Shown: positions 1 to 9,754, numbered from the stretch's first letter. The stretch: DNA of 64,000 nt from CAVOGJ01 sp963700865 (GCA_963700865.1 CAVOZC010000023.1:62001-126000); one strand, 5' to 3'. Notes: generated by a model not told the origin, from the sequence alone. Numbers and translations: made by a program.

Positions 1-389
1 TGGCGCCACGCGTCAATGCCGTTCTCAATCAGCGGCTGGTGCGAAAATTGTGCGAAGCTTGCAAGGAGCCCTATGAGCCGCCCGAGTCGCTCTTGAAAAA
101 ACTTGGCATTCCCGCGGGCCGCGTTTCGGAGCTGTTTCGTCACCCCGAAGAGCCGGAGAAGGTGTGCCCGGAATGCCACGGGATTGGCTATAAGGGTCGG
201 ACGGCGATTTTTGAACTGGTGATAGTCGATGATGTCATGCGGGAGGTGCTGATCAAGCAGCCCAAGCTGGACATGCTGCGGAAAGCGGCCCGCAAGGGGG
301 GCAATCGGACACTACAGGAAGAAGGCTTGTTGACGGTCATCAAAGGGATCACGTCGTTACCTGAATTGATGCGCGTGCTCAAGCAATAG
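1..389 (+). CDS. GspE/PilB-family secretion ATPase, C-terminal fragment
   Basis: The open frame enters from the left edge (frame beginning at base 3) and stops at 389, so only the last ~128 residues are present. Two CxxC pairs (LCEAC and VCPEC) about 40 residues apart form the tetracysteine zinc motif typical of GspE/PulE and PilB assembly ATPases. They are followed by the usual GYKGRTAIFEL segment and the helical C-terminus ending in LPELMRVL. In these families the protein is a cytoplasmic hexameric ATPase that powers type II secretion or type IV pilus assembly. The Walker A and B region lies outside the window, so T2SS and pilus roles cannot be told apart. A GTG at 39 is internal and should not be taken as the start. 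Confidence 0.9.
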   Translation, partial: APRVNAVLNQRLVRKLCEACKEPYEPPESLLKKLGIPAGRVSELFRHPEEPEKVCPECHGIGYKGRTAIFELVIVDDVMREVLIKQPKLDMLRKAARKGGNRTLQEEGLLTVIKGITSLPELMRVLKQ

Positions 390-453
390 TCCCCGCCGAA
401 AGTCGTGCGGAGCCCCGCACGCGGAAATTTGTGTTTCTCACTGCGAGACAATC

Positions 454-1062
454 ATGCTTGGAATCGTTTTGGTCGTGATCTCCTTCATCGTCATCGCGAT
501 GCTCTGGAATGAGGGAATGTGGTCCAACGCCATTGCCCTGTTCAATGTGTTTTTTGCGGGAGTCGTTTCGACCAATTACTTCGAGCCCTTTGCGAAGTGG
601 ATCGAAGGGACACTACCGTCGTTTGCGTACGTCGCCGATTACCTTGCCTTCTGGGTCATCTTTGCATTCGCTTTCAATGTCGGCCGCGCTGTCACCGACG
701 CAATTTCGAAGCATAAGGTGCGTTTTCGCAAGCCGGTGGAGCACACCGGTCGTATCCTCTTCGCGGTGCTAACGGCCTGGATGATGGTCTGCATCTTCTG
801 TGCGTCGCTGCACTTGGCTCCCCTGGCTCAATCGCCATTGCGGGGCAGCTTTGCGAAGGACCCGCTGGCGGGTTGTTTCTTTGGACTGGCTCCCGACCGA
901 TATTGGCTGGCCTTTATGCATTCGCGTTCGAAAGGGAGCATGGGTTCGGGGAGCCAATTCGATCCCCAGGGCGAGTTTGTTCTCAAGTATGGTACCCGCC
1001 GCTATAATCTACAGGCTTACAACAAAGAGACCGACGGCAAGATTCTTGTCCGCAAACGCTGA
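454..1062 (+). CDS. CvpA-like integral membrane protein
   Basis: A 202-residue protein with a hydrophobic N-terminal half: likely membrane segments at about residues 1-17, 25-45, 60-80 and 103-125, then a soluble tail ending in basic residues (KILVRKR). The spacing of short membrane helices with polar turns resembles the CvpA (colicin V production) family. That match is by pattern only and no catalytic residues are known for the family. It begins 64 bases after the GspE-type gene and lies just upstream of another membrane protein on the same strand, so the three may be co-transcribed. No strong Shine-Dalgarno is visible before the ATG. A lineage-specific membrane protein unrelated to CvpA remains possible. 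Confidence 0.6.
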   Translation: MLGIVLVVISFIVIAMLWNEGMWSNAIALFNVFFAGVVSTNYFEPFAKWIEGTLPSFAYVADYLAFWVIFAFAFNVGRAVTDAISKHKVRFRKPVEHTGRILFAVLTAWMMVCIFCASLHLAPLAQSPLRGSFAKDPLAGCFFGLAPDRYWLAFMHSRSKGSMGSGSQFDPQGEFVLKYGTRRYNLQAYNKETDGKILVRKR

Positions 1063-1100
1063 CGTTTGTGCTGGCTCACGCCTCTTTCTCGCGACAGATC

Positions 1101-1826
1101 ATGATGGCAGATCGAATGCTCCTGGCCGATCACGATAGAGAGGAGTTAACGGACTACCGTTCCGTAAGCCGTCTGGCCATTGCGGCGCTCGTATTGGGTC
1201 TGGCCTCCATCGTGGCCCTGGCACACCCCGTGGCCTGGGTGATCCCGGCGGCCGGCTGTCTGGTCGGATGGTTTGCGTTGCGGGTCACCTCAAATCCCGA
1301 TATTCCCGTCGATGGCCGGCGGGCCGCGTTGTGGGGATTGTGCCTGTCACTTTTTCTGGGCACCGCGGCGGTGGGGCGGTGGACCTTCGAGCGGCAGATC
1401 CTGGTCCATCAGGCGCGCGACTTTGCGGATCGTTTCCTGGAAATGGTTCAGACGGAGGATTTTCCACGGGCCGTCGAATGTACGCGTTCGTTTGCCTATC
1501 GCCAGCGAGCGGGTGTGCCGCTGGATCAGTTTTATGCGCAGAATGACTCTTCGCGCCGCGAGTTGCAACAGTTTCGCGAGCAGGCGGCCGTGGCGGCCAT
1601 CCTTGCCGCCGGAGCGGGGTCCGAGGTGCGGTTTGCTCGAGCGTCAAAGTTGGAACGGCTGAACCACGCGCGTCGCTGCTGGTTGCAATACGAGTTGACC
1701 GTGCCCGACCAGCCCGCTCGCGAATTCGCGGTCTGCGTGGTGCGCGACGCGAATCCTGAATCGTATCTCGAACCTCATTGGCATATTGCACGGTTTGAAC
1801 TGGGTGCCGTCGCGGATCAACCCTGA
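1101..1826 (+). CDS. Conserved hypothetical protein with N-terminal membrane domain
   Basis: The frame opens at a GTG at 1068, but the ATG pair at 1101/1104 (MMADRMLLAD) is a more natural start, giving ~241 residues. Residues ~20-75 hold two or three hydrophobic helices separated by a short DUF4190-like loop. The remaining ~150 residues are soluble, helical and charged, and probably periplasmic. It sits between the CvpA-like gene and the YiiX-like hydrolase, both on the same strand with short gaps. I do not recognise a function. The arrangement of a DUF4190-like membrane unit plus a soluble accumulation domain resembles planctomycete proteins of unknown role, which is inference. Confidence 0.6.
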   Translation: MMADRMLLADHDREELTDYRSVSRLAIAALVLGLASIVALAHPVAWVIPAAGCLVGWFALRVTSNPDIPVDGRRAALWGLCLSLFLGTAAVGRWTFERQILVHQARDFADRFLEMVQTEDFPRAVECTRSFAYRQRAGVPLDQFYAQNDSSRRELQQFREQAAVAAILAAGAGSEVRFARASKLERLNHARRCWLQYELTVPDQPAREFAVCVVRDANPESYLEPHWHIARFELGAVADQP

Positions 1827-1838
1827 CGGCATGGACGC

Positions 1839-3210
1839 ATGCCTCCGCTTACGCTCTCTGCCGAATTAAGCACTGTTCGCAACCTGATTGAATTCTTTAC
1901 CCGAACGGGGCGGCGGGCGCGCGAATTCGCCTCTTCGATCGACCCGGTCGGCCGTGGTTTCTTTCGTGCGTCCGAGGCGGAAGAGGTTGAGGCGTTATTG
2001 GTAACCTATTGGCAGGCCCGCGCGGCGGCGCTGGACCTGATCCGCGATCTGCGTCGCCATCAGCCAGCCGTCGAGCCGGAGCGGTCGATCTACTTTCTGC
2101 TCGGCTACAGCACGGCGCTGTGCCTGGTCGACGCGGCCTGTATTCTCCGCGATGAAACGCACAGCCGCCCGGTGGTCCGCCGCAAGTTGAATCAACCGAT
2201 TCCCAACTGCGGGATTCCTGGGGGTGCCTATGATACGATCCAGCGTTCCCTGATGAGCACTCGCCATGCCTGGCCTCTCTATCATGCGCGGGAGTACTTC
2301 CAACGACATCAGGACGAGCTGGCTCGCGTCGCCCGGGAGCAGCAAGTCGAGGACCTGCTGGCGGCGATCGTGCGTTTGTCACCGTGTGTCGACATCTCGA
2401 TGACACGATTTGCCCGCTACAGCCTCCGCACCCGCGGTGATCAATGGGTCCGCGGAATCGGCAGGTCCCTGTTTGGTCGGGCCGTGTACGGGCTGCAGAA
2501 ATTTGCCAGCGAGCTCATGGCCGACGTCTCTGTTCAACCGGCACATGTCCCGACGATTCCGGCAGAGATCCAGCGGGAGCTCGCAGCCCACATCCAACCC
2601 GGTGACGTGCTGGTCGTGCGGAAGGAATTCGCCGTGACAAATTACTTTCTGCCCGGTTATTGGCCGCATGCCGCGCTCTTATCTGGGCCAGCCCGAGCAA
2701 TTGGCCAGGCGGAATCTATGCGATCACCCGGTCGCTCAGCCGCGCTGGCCACTCATCCAACACGCGGCGGCACATTCCGGACACTGTGTGCTGGAAGCGA
2801 TGAAGGACGGAGTCCATCTCCGTTGTTGGCAGTCGCCATTGGCTTCCGATTCGTTCGTCGTCCTGCGTTCGCAACTGGCAACGGAGGAGGTGACCGCGGC
2901 ACTCGGACGTGTCCTGGCACATGAGGGAAAGGACTACGATTTTGATTTTGATTTCAGTCGTTCCGACCGACTGGTGTGTACCGAAGTGGTCTACCGAGCC
3001 TTTGACGGGATCGGAGGAATGCAGCTGCCGCTGACGATCCGCGCCGGGCGACCCACGCTTTCCGGTGGAGACCTGATCGCGTTAACACTTCAAGGCGATA
3101 CGGGCTGGACGCTGGTCGCCGCCTATGTCCCGAGCCTCAGTCGCCAGTTGGAGCAAGCGGGGCAGGCAACCCGTATCGTCCAGGCAGCGCTGCGGGGAAG
3201 GAGCGATTGA
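1839..3210 (+). CDS. YiiX/YebB-like (permuted NlpC/P60) cysteine hydrolase, frameshifted
   Basis: The reading frame is interrupted once. The first part (1839 to ~2680) ends its homology at GYWPHAAL and continues one frame over as YLGQPEQ. Removing one extra T in CTCTTATC (2679/2680) restores GYWPHAALYLGQPE. The C-terminal ~200 residues carry the features of permuted papain-like YiiX/YebB hydrolases: a start of core at GDVLVVR, the histidine in WPHAAL, and the cysteine in RLVCTEVVYRAF. Related enzymes cut amide or ester bonds in the envelope. The N-terminal ~240 residues are helical and unassigned. The frame break is probably a sequence error because the protein is collinear on both sides of it. 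Confidence 0.75.
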
Positions 3211-3358
3211 GGAGGCGGACCGAGCCGCGGTTATTCTGGTACGATCGGCCGGTGACGGTTCCGTGCGCAGCACGCCGTTTCTACACTGAAGGTCGACAGC
3301 CGGGTGACCCAAACGCGGTGAATAGAACAGGTACGAGAAAGAGAGGAGCCGTTCGACG

Positions 3359-4210
3359 ATGGAATGGATCGTGGCGCTGATCGCGCTGAGCGTGATGGAG
3401 ATCGTGCTGGGCATCGACAACATTGTCTTCCTGGCCGTGGTCACGGGGAAACTCCCAGAGGCCCAACGGCCCAACGCGCGGCGGATTGGGCTGCTCCTCG
3501 CCCTCGTCATGCGGCTGGGATTGCTCTTCGCCATCACCTTCGTCATGCAGCTGACCGAGCCGGTGTTTTATCTGACGGACGTCGGTGTTCCCGAGTCCTG
3601 GTTTGCGGCCGCGGCTGAGCCGGGCGCGGAGCCCGCCGCGGTGACTCATGGATCGACGTTGAACGCGGAGTCGGCGGCGGCCCCAGGCGGGGCGGAAAAG
3701 CTGAGCCAGGAAGTGAATGCGGTTTCCTGGCGGGACATCATCCTGATCACCGGCGGGCTTTTCTTGATCTGGAATAGTGTCACCGAGATTCACGTGAAAC
3801 TGGACGACGAAGAACATGAAGGTTCTGTGAAACCGGTGTCTACCTTCACCGGGGTGCTCGTACAGATTACGCTGCTGGACATCATTTTTTCGCTCGATTC
3901 GGTCATCACTGCCGTGGGCATGGCCGAAGAGCTGTGGATTATGGTGACCGCCGTGGTGCTTTCGGTGGGCGTGATGCTGTTGTTCGCCAATAAAATCAGC
4001 GATTTTGTCAGCCGAAATCCGACGCTGGTCATGCTGGCCCTCAGCTTTCTCATCTTGATCGGTGTGATGTTGGTGGCCGAAGGCGTGGGTACGCATGTCA
4101 ACAAACGTTACATTTACTTCGCCATGGCCTTTTCCTTGATTGTGGAATTGCTGAATTTGAGGGCCCGCAGAGCCAGGGTGGGCAGAGTTGCACCGGTGAC
4201 TGCCGGATAG
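3359..4210 (+). CDS. TerC-family integral membrane protein
   Basis: A 283-residue polytopic membrane protein starting MEWIVALIALSVMEIVLGIDN. Acidic residues inside membrane helices (EIVLGIDN near the N-terminus, LDIIFSLDSV in the middle) are the hallmark of TerC/YkoY proteins, which are linked to metal (manganese) export or tellurite resistance. An alanine/proline-rich soluble loop at about residues 78-118 separates the first helices from the rest. The start is supported by AGGAG about 10 bases upstream of the ATG. It is a free-standing gene between the hydrolase and the phoR-like kinase. The exact substrate cannot be read from the sequence. Confidence 0.88.
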   Translation: MEWIVALIALSVMEIVLGIDNIVFLAVVTGKLPEAQRPNARRIGLLLALVMRLGLLFAITFVMQLTEPVFYLTDVGVPESWFAAAAEPGAEPAAVTHGSTLNAESAAAPGGAEKLSQEVNAVSWRDIILITGGLFLIWNSVTEIHVKLDDEEHEGSVKPVSTFTGVLVQITLLDIIFSLDSVITAVGMAEELWIMVTAVVLSVGVMLLFANKISDFVSRNPTLVMLALSFLILIGVMLVAEGVGTHVNKRYIYFAMAFSLIVELLNLRARRARVGRVAPVTAG

Positions 4211-4328
4211 ACGCTCGTCGGCACAGGACCAGCGGCCGTGGACGAGCGGGCAAGGTGGGAATCGGAGGCCGTTGCGACTAGACTGAAGCACGTGCAGGCC
4301 ACGCTCCCCCCATCAATATCTTGCCGCC

Positions 4329-6127
4329 ATGTTGTATCCGCGACTCTTCTGGAAGTTATTCCTGATCTACGCTGCGTTTCAGCTGGCGACCGTGGTCGCA
4401 TTTGTCATTCTCATTTTCAATTGGCAGGAGCGACAGGCATTCACGCTCAAGCAACAGCGACTGCATGACGCGGTCGCCATTCTGGAGGGTCGAGTCGCCG
4501 CCGACCTGGCTGCGCCTGAATCTGGACGCGCCCAGTCCACCGTGGACTCGTTGGCCGCCGAGACGCGGATGCGGATCACCCTGGTCGAGATGGATGGTAC
4601 CGTGCTGGCCGATTCGGATGAAGATGCCGCGTCCATGGAGAACCATCGGGACCGTGTGGAACTGGTGCAGGCCGCCGCGCAGGGATATGGCAGCTCGCGA
4701 CGGTTGAGCCCCACGATTCACGTGCCGATGTTGTATCATGCGGCGCGTGTCGACGCTGCGGACGGACGTCCCTTGGGCATGGTCCGCGTGTCCGTGCCGC
4801 TGGCCGAACTGGAAGCGGAAATCTCGATGATACAGCGGACGCTGTGGTTGGTCGCGGGCGTCGTCAGCCTCTGCGGATTGTGCTTGACGTATCTCGTCGT
4901 CGCCCGCGCCTTGACGCCCGTTGAACGTTTGACTCGTGCCGTGAATGCCATGGCGGAAGGCACGTATTCGCATCGAGTCCCCGTGACGGGGCAGGATGAA
5001 TTGGGCGTGCTCGCACAGAGTTTCAATCGCATGGGCAGTGAAATCGAGGCGCGGGAAAATGAATTGCTCGACGCGGCGGATCGTATGTCCGCCGTATTGA
5101 GCGGTATGATCGAGGGCGTCATCGCGTTCGATGATCAACGCCGCATCCTGTTTGCCAACGCCGCGGCCGGGACCTTGTTGGAGTGTGCCCCCGATCAAGT
5201 CGAGGGTCGCCTGATGCGGGACGTGATTGAGAACAGCATGCTCAAGCAAGTCGTCAAGGATTTGCTGGCCGTTGCCGATCAGCCCTCGGAAGATTTTCAG
5301 TTAGTCGAAATCAACGCTTCGGATCGAGTGCTGGCCATCAACGCCGCCAAACTGCCCGGGACGCCCTGCCCGGGGATCGTCCTGGTGATGCATGATGTCA
5401 CCGAACTGCGGCGGCTGGAGACGTTGCGGCAGGAGTTCATCGCGAATGTCTCCCACGAACTCAAAACACCGCTCAGTTCCATCCTCGCTTACGCCGAGAC
5501 GCTGCTGCGGGAGCGCTGGACGATGCCGACAACCGAGTCCATTTCGTTGCCCAGATCGAACGACAGGCCAAGCGGCTGCGAGAACTGATTCAGGATATGC
5601 TCAGCCTCGCCCGTATCGAGGCCGGGCACGAACCTTATGAAATGACCACGCTGCCACTCGCCAAGGTCGTGGGACTGTGCGTGAAAGAGCATGAAGAGGC
5701 GGCCCAGGAAAAGCATATCCAGCTGCTGGTGGCGTCGGACCAACAAGACCTGGCGGTGCAAGCCGACGAAGAGGCCTTCCGGCAAATCGTCGATAATCTC
5801 GTGACCAACGCGATCAAGTACACCGGCGAAGGAGGGCGAGTCCGTGTGGGCTGGAAACACGAAGGGACGCACGTGGTGCTCGAAGTTGAGGACAATGGGA
5901 TCGGAATTCCTAGCGAGCATCAAGGCCGAGTTTTTGAGCGGTTTTACCGCGTGGACCGAGCCCGCTCGCGAGAAATGGGGGGCACCGGGCTGGGGCTCTC
6001 CATCGTCAAACACCTGGCCCAAATGCAGCTGGGTTCGGTATCGCTCGAGAGCGAACCCGGAAAAGGGAGTGTTTTTCGCGTACGCTTCCTTGCTGCGGGC
6101 ATTCCCGCCATGGCTGTCGACGACTAG
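4329..6127 (+). CDS. phoR: PhoR-like sensor histidine kinase, one frameshift
   Basis: Membrane sensor kinase of the phosphate-response type. In order: transmembrane helix at ~10-30, periplasmic domain, second helix at ~168-190, HAMP (TPVERLTRAV onward), a PAS domain (~250-355), and the HisKA box FIANVSHELKTPLSS with the phospho-accepting histidine. In the second frame come the N box (QIVDNLVTNAIKY), G1 (DNGIGIP) and G2 (GGTGLGLSIVKH). The frame changes near 5513: LRERW should read on as a residue followed by ALDDADNRVHF, so one base is missing in GGGAGCGCTGG. The response-regulator gene follows 174 bases downstream. The PhoR assignment rests on PAS plus HAMP architecture, the partner gene and the Pho-box-like site between them. 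Confidence 0.85.
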
Positions 6128-6203
6128 CGGCCTTTGGTGTCGTGGTGCGCTGGTACGCCTGGTCATCCTAATCGCTCCATATTACGCGATTTTCTCCTCG
6201 GGT

Positions 6204-6247
6204 CTTTACAGGTTCTTCATTCATTCTTCATACTCGCGGCTTACAAT
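6204..6247 (+). promoter_or_regulatory. Candidate Pho box and promoter of the phoB-like gene
   Basis: Three direct repeats begin exactly 11 bases apart: CTTTACA at 6204, CTTCATT at 6215 and CTTCATA at 6226. A good -10 hexamer TACAAT follows at 6242-6247, ten bases after the last repeat. PhoB-family regulators bind 7-base repeats at 11-base period that replace the -35 element about 10 bases upstream of the -10, so the geometry fits an activated, autoregulated promoter. The regulator start codon is at 6302. Confidence 0.6.
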
Positions 6248-6301
6248 GCCGCCCGACGGCCCACGAGGGGCCCTGAATCAGCCTGCGGGAGACGCCTTGC
6301 G

Positions 6302-7011
6302 GTGAACAAACGAATTTTGATTGTTGAGGACGATTTTTCCCTGGCCGAGATCCTCGCCTACAACATGCGTCAGGAGGGCTTCGAAGTCCTGTTGCGCGCG
6401 ATGGTGAAGATGGCCTTCGTCAGGCCCAGCTCAAGTCCCCGCGGCTCGTCATTCTCGATCTGATGCTGCCGATCATGGACGGTCTGGAAGTCTGCCGCCG
6501 GCTCCGCTCCGACCCGTCCACGGCCGATCAGTTGGTGCTGATGCTGACGGCCAAGTCGGAAGAGACCGATCAGGTCGTCGGATTCACGGTCGGGGCCGAC
6601 GATTACGTGACGAAACCCTTCAGCGTGAAAGTATTGCTTGAGCGGGCGAAGGCCCTGCTCAGGCGGCGCGATGCGCGGGGCGATCAGCGGCAATTGGTGA
6701 CGGTCCAGGGAATTACATTCGATCGGCGGCGACATCTGGTCACGCTGCACGATGAACCGCTCGACTTGACGCCCAGCGAATTCGGACTGCTGGAGGTCTT
6801 GATCCGTCAGCCAGGACGGGCGTTCAAGCGTGATGAGCTGATTGATGGTGCCCTGGGGGAGAACACGATCGTGCTGGAACGCACGATTGATGTCCACATC
6901 CGAGCGTTACGGAAGAAGATGGGCGACCATGCAGAACTGATCGAAACGGTGCGGGGTGTGGGTTACCGCTTTCGCGAGGAACCGGCCTTGGAGCCGGCAC
7001 TAGTCGACTGA
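6302..7011 (+). CDS. phoB: PhoB-like OmpR-family response regulator, one frameshift
   Basis: A GTG at 6302 starts VNKRILIVEDDFSLAE. The receiver domain continues in another frame after ~6391, where one base is missing: EVL is followed in the new frame by ARDGEDGLRQAQ and the phosphoacceptor strand VILDLMLPIMDG. The conserved lysine is in VTKPFS. The C-terminal ~100 residues are a winged-helix DNA-binding domain (LTPSEFGLLEVL; DVHIRALRKKMG; ETVRGVGYRF). With the upstream kinase it forms a PhoR-PhoB pair, which in other bacteria turns on phosphate uptake under phosphate limitation. Gene order is kinase then regulator. The 174-base gap carries its own promoter, so it is not simply read through from phoR. 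Confidence 0.85.
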
Positions 7012-7274
7012 CCCCGGCCGCACGTCCTTATCCTTGCGATTTCTCGATCGCGACGCCGCCAGTTCCAAATGGGGGGGTGCGTGATCGCTCACTGCCCCGA
7101 GTTGGCCGCTCAAGTGAGCTTTCAGCCGGACTCGATGCAGCGCCACTGCCCACGCGGGATCTCCCGGCCGATCTGGCAGAATGATGAAGCTACGTGGTCT
7201 TCGTCGCTTGTAGCTATTGGGTAGTTTCGCTGGCAGGAATTCTTGCGCGGCGTCGCTCCAGGGCCGCATGCCTC

Positions 7275-7303
7275 TTTGTGAGGTTGAGTGGGTGGGGTAT
7301 TCT
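7275..7303 (+). promoter_or_regulatory. Possible sigma70-type promoter in the 7012-7361 gap
   Basis: TTTGTG (7275-7280) and TATTCT (7298-7303) are separated by 17 bases and lie 59 bases before the ATG at 7362. Both hexamers are imperfect. The rest of the 350-base gap 7012-7361 shows no gene, RNA signature or repeat that I can support. Confidence 0.3.
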
Positions 7304-7361
7304 GTCTGCTCCAGCGAATCTGCGGTTTCCGACTCATGGATTGAAAGGCACGTGCGCAACG

Positions 7362-8741
7362 ATGCTCCAAGCCGTCTCGAAGCGACTCTTCCCCCTCCAC
7401 CTGGCTCCGATCGACAGTTTCTTTCTGCTGGATGATCGTCCGGATTATCCGATGACCTTTGCGAGCAATTTGTTTTTCACGGGCTGTTTCCAACGGAACG
7501 CCTTTGAAGCCGCGCTGGACGATGCGTTGCTCTTGCATCCTTTGTTGCATGCGAGGATTGCGCCGGCCAAGCAGGGCAAGGTCTGTTGGATTGATGCGAA
7601 GGAGTTGGCACCGGCCTTGGATTGGGGAGGTCTTGACGACCCGATCGACATCGAGGAGCGGGAGCGGATTGATTTGCGGACGGAGACTGGTTTGCGGGTT
7701 TGGGTGCGTCAGGACGAACGGCAGGCTCGTTTGATATTGCAATTTCACCATGCCTGCAGCGACGGCACGGGTGCGCACCGCTTCATGGGGGATTTGCTGG
7801 CCGGTTATGGGCTCCGCACGGCCACGGGCGATGAGACGCCGGAGGTGGCCGACTACGATCCCCAGTTGTTGAAGTCACGACGAAACAAGCTGGCCGACGA
7901 GTATGTCAATGGAAGTTTCATGGACAATGTGAGGCGGGGCCTGGGGCAGGGCCTGCACGTCTTTGGTCGTCGCATTTCGCCCCTGGTTTCCGGGAACCGT
8001 CAGGGCATCTCGACGACGCGCCCCGTGGCTCTGCCGGGCGTGGTCTCGCACACGTTTTCACGGGAGGAGCACAAGCGGCTGAGGTCGGTCGCCAGCCGTA
8101 CGGGGGTCATGCTGAATGATGTCTTGCTGGCGGAGATGTTCCAGGCCATGCGGCTGTGGAATCGCCAGCATGGCGCGGGTGCCAAGCAACGATTGCGGAT
8201 CATGATGCCTTCGGACATGCGGGATAAGGCCGACTATGCGATGCCGGCGGCCAACATGACGTCTTACAACTTCATTACCCGGGACACCCGTGACTGTGAA
8301 GACGACCTGAGACTGGTCAAGGGGATTCGGGACGAAACGGCGCGGATCAAGCACGAGGACCGAGGGACGCATTTCATCGATTCGATCATGGTCGCCCGCT
8401 ACGTCCCGGGACTGTTGCCCTATTTGCTATCGGGCAAGCGTTGCTTGTCCACGGTGACGGTATCCCACATGGGGGATCCCACGCGTCGCTTCCTGGCGAC
8501 TTTTCCACGCAAACATGGAAAGCTGATCTGCGGCGACGTTGTGCTGGAGAATATGGTGGGTGTTTCGCCGTTGCGGCCGCAGACCCGCGCCGCGGTTTCC
8601 ATTGTGACCTTATACCGCGAATTAACGATCAATGTGCGTTGTGACCCGCATGAAATGAGTCTTGATGACTCTCGCGACTTTCTCGAACTCTACATCAATC
8701 GCCTGCGTGGCCAACTGGCCCAACTGCCGGTCGCGAACTAG
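7362..8741 (+). CDS. Condensation-domain / CoA-dependent acyltransferase superfamily protein
   Basis: The ATG at 7362 (MLQAVSKRLFPLHLAPIDSF) is chosen over upstream in-frame codons because the coding pattern starts here, giving 459 residues. The motif HHACSDGTG near residue 130 matches the HHxxxDG active site of NRPS condensation domains, chloramphenicol acetyltransferase-like enzymes, PapA and wax-ester synthases. The first His is structural, the second is the catalytic base. The C-terminal half contains the second-lobe pattern (TFSREEHKRLR; LNDVLLAEMFQAM; MMPSDMRDKAD). It stands alone, with no adenylation or carrier domain nearby, so it is likely a discrete acyltransferase acting on a CoA or ACP thioester. 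Acceptor unknown. Its TAG stop is the first three bases of an interspersed repeat. Confidence 0.75.
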   Translation: MLQAVSKRLFPLHLAPIDSFFLLDDRPDYPMTFASNLFFTGCFQRNAFEAALDDALLLHPLLHARIAPAKQGKVCWIDAKELAPALDWGGLDDPIDIEERERIDLRTETGLRVWVRQDERQARLILQFHHACSDGTGAHRFMGDLLAGYGLRTATGDETPEVADYDPQLLKSRRNKLADEYVNGSFMDNVRRGLGQGLHVFGRRISPLVSGNRQGISTTRPVALPGVVSHTFSREEHKRLRSVASRTGVMLNDVLLAEMFQAMRLWNRQHGAGAKQRLRIMMPSDMRDKADYAMPAANMTSYNFITRDTRDCEDDLRLVKGIRDETARIKHEDRGTHFIDSIMVARYVPGLLPYLLSGKRCLSTVTVSHMGDPTRRFLATFPRKHGKLICGDVVLENMVGVSPLRPQTRAAVSIVTLYRELTINVRCDPHEMSLDDSRDFLELYINRLRGQLAQLPVAN

Positions 8742-8866
8742 CGCTTCGTCCCGTTTCGATGTTGGGGACTGCTGGGCGTGGCGGAAGCATCCTGCCAATA
8801 GACGGCGGCTGGAAGCCTCAGCCACGACGTTGTCCGACCCTCAAGCCTGAGCTTGTCGCGGCACCA
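8739..8866 (+). repeat. Interspersed inverted-repeat element, family R1, copy a
   Basis: About 128 bases beginning TAGCGCTTCGTC, whose TAG is the stop codon of the acyltransferase gene, and ending in the degenerate inverted copy GTCGCGGCACCA. The interior has the R1 hallmark GCGGCTGGAAGCCT..GCCACGAC. It is homologous over its length to the elements at 33401-33529 and 49974-50103. This copy is the most diverged. The gap 8742-9043 otherwise contains only the tpx terminator. Confidence 0.75.
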
Positions 8867-8972
8867 GCGGCGCTCGTCCCGATAGAGCTGTGGGCATCCG
8901 TTGGCTCAGAACCGCGGTTCCCTTGTGAGCCAAGCCGCACTGCGTACATCGGTCTGAATCGGCACGGACGGC

Positions 8973-9001
8973 AAAAAAAACGCCGCGTCGGGGACGCGGC
9001 G
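8973..9001 (-). terminator. Rho-independent terminator of tpx
   Basis: Read on the minus strand: CGCCGCGT, loop CCCCG, ACGCGGCG, then eight T residues. The eight-pair GC-only stem and the U-tract lie 43 bases after the tpx stop codon. This is the clearest intrinsic terminator in the window. Confidence 0.9.
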
Positions 9002-9043
9002 GGGAGACGCTGGTGGGAACCAGGGTGATCGACGAGTCCGCGA

Positions 9044-9562
9044 TCAGGCGCGAACGGCGGCCAGCACGGCATCGTAGTTCGGATGCTCGGCAATCTCGCT
9101 CACGTATTCCACGTGTTTGATCTTGTTCTTCTCGTCGATCACAAAGATGGCTCGGCACAAGCAACGATCGAGTGGCCCGCCGCAGATCAGCACGCCATAA
9201 TCTTCGCCAAACTTGTTGGAACGATGGGCGCTGAGCGTGTGGACTTTGTCGACCCCCTCCGCGCCGCACCACCTTTTTTGACCGAAGGGCAGGTCCATGC
9301 TGGCGACCAGCACTTCCACGTTCGGCAAGTCCTTCACGTGATCATTGAACTGCTTGGTTTCCGCGTGGCAAACGGGCGTATCGAGCGAGGGGATCGTCGC
9401 CAGGATGCGAACCTTGCCGGCGCCGGAGGCCAACGTGACCTCGCTCATGTCGTTGGCTTGCAATGAGAAATCGGGCGCCGCATCGCCCACATTCAGCGCT
9501 TTACCCGCCAATTGCACCGGATTGCCCTTGAGGGTAACGCTTCCGCTTCTTGTTTCAGTCAT
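9044..9562 (-). CDS. tpx: Thiol peroxidase (Tpx family)
   Basis: A 172-residue peroxiredoxin of normal Tpx length. It has the peroxidatic cysteine in SLDTPVCHAETKQF, the downstream resolving cysteine in FGQKRWCGAEGVDKV, and the conserved FGEDYGVLI segment. A small insertion (CGGPLDRCLCR) carrying extra cysteines follows that segment. The enzyme reduces hydrogen peroxide and alkyl hydroperoxides with thioredoxin. The ATG at 9562 has GGAG about 9 bases upstream on the minus strand. The gene is divergent from gdhA and ends in a strong terminator, so it is probably monocistronic. The frame is intact. Confidence 0.93.
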   Translation of the reverse strand: MTETRSGSVTLKGNPVQLAGKALNVGDAAPDFSLQANDMSEVTLASGAGKVRILATIPSLDTPVCHAETKQFNDHVKDLPNVEVLVASMDLPFGQKRWCGAEGVDKVHTLSAHRSNKFGEDYGVLICGGPLDRCLCRAIFVIDEKNKIKHVEYVSEIAEHPNYDAVLAAVRA

Positions 9563-9754
9563 GGCCGAGACTCCAGGGGAGGATCATGGTATTGATAACG
9601 CCAAGCCATCAAGTATCGAACCGACCCCCAGCAGCATCAAGGGGGCGAGCACCGCAGGCGGGTGAACTGGGTGATCCGCTCAGACCGACCGGGCTGGAGC
9701 GTTGCTGCGTCCGCCGGGGCGTCGTCGGTGGCTCCTGGCCCCGGCACGGGGCTA

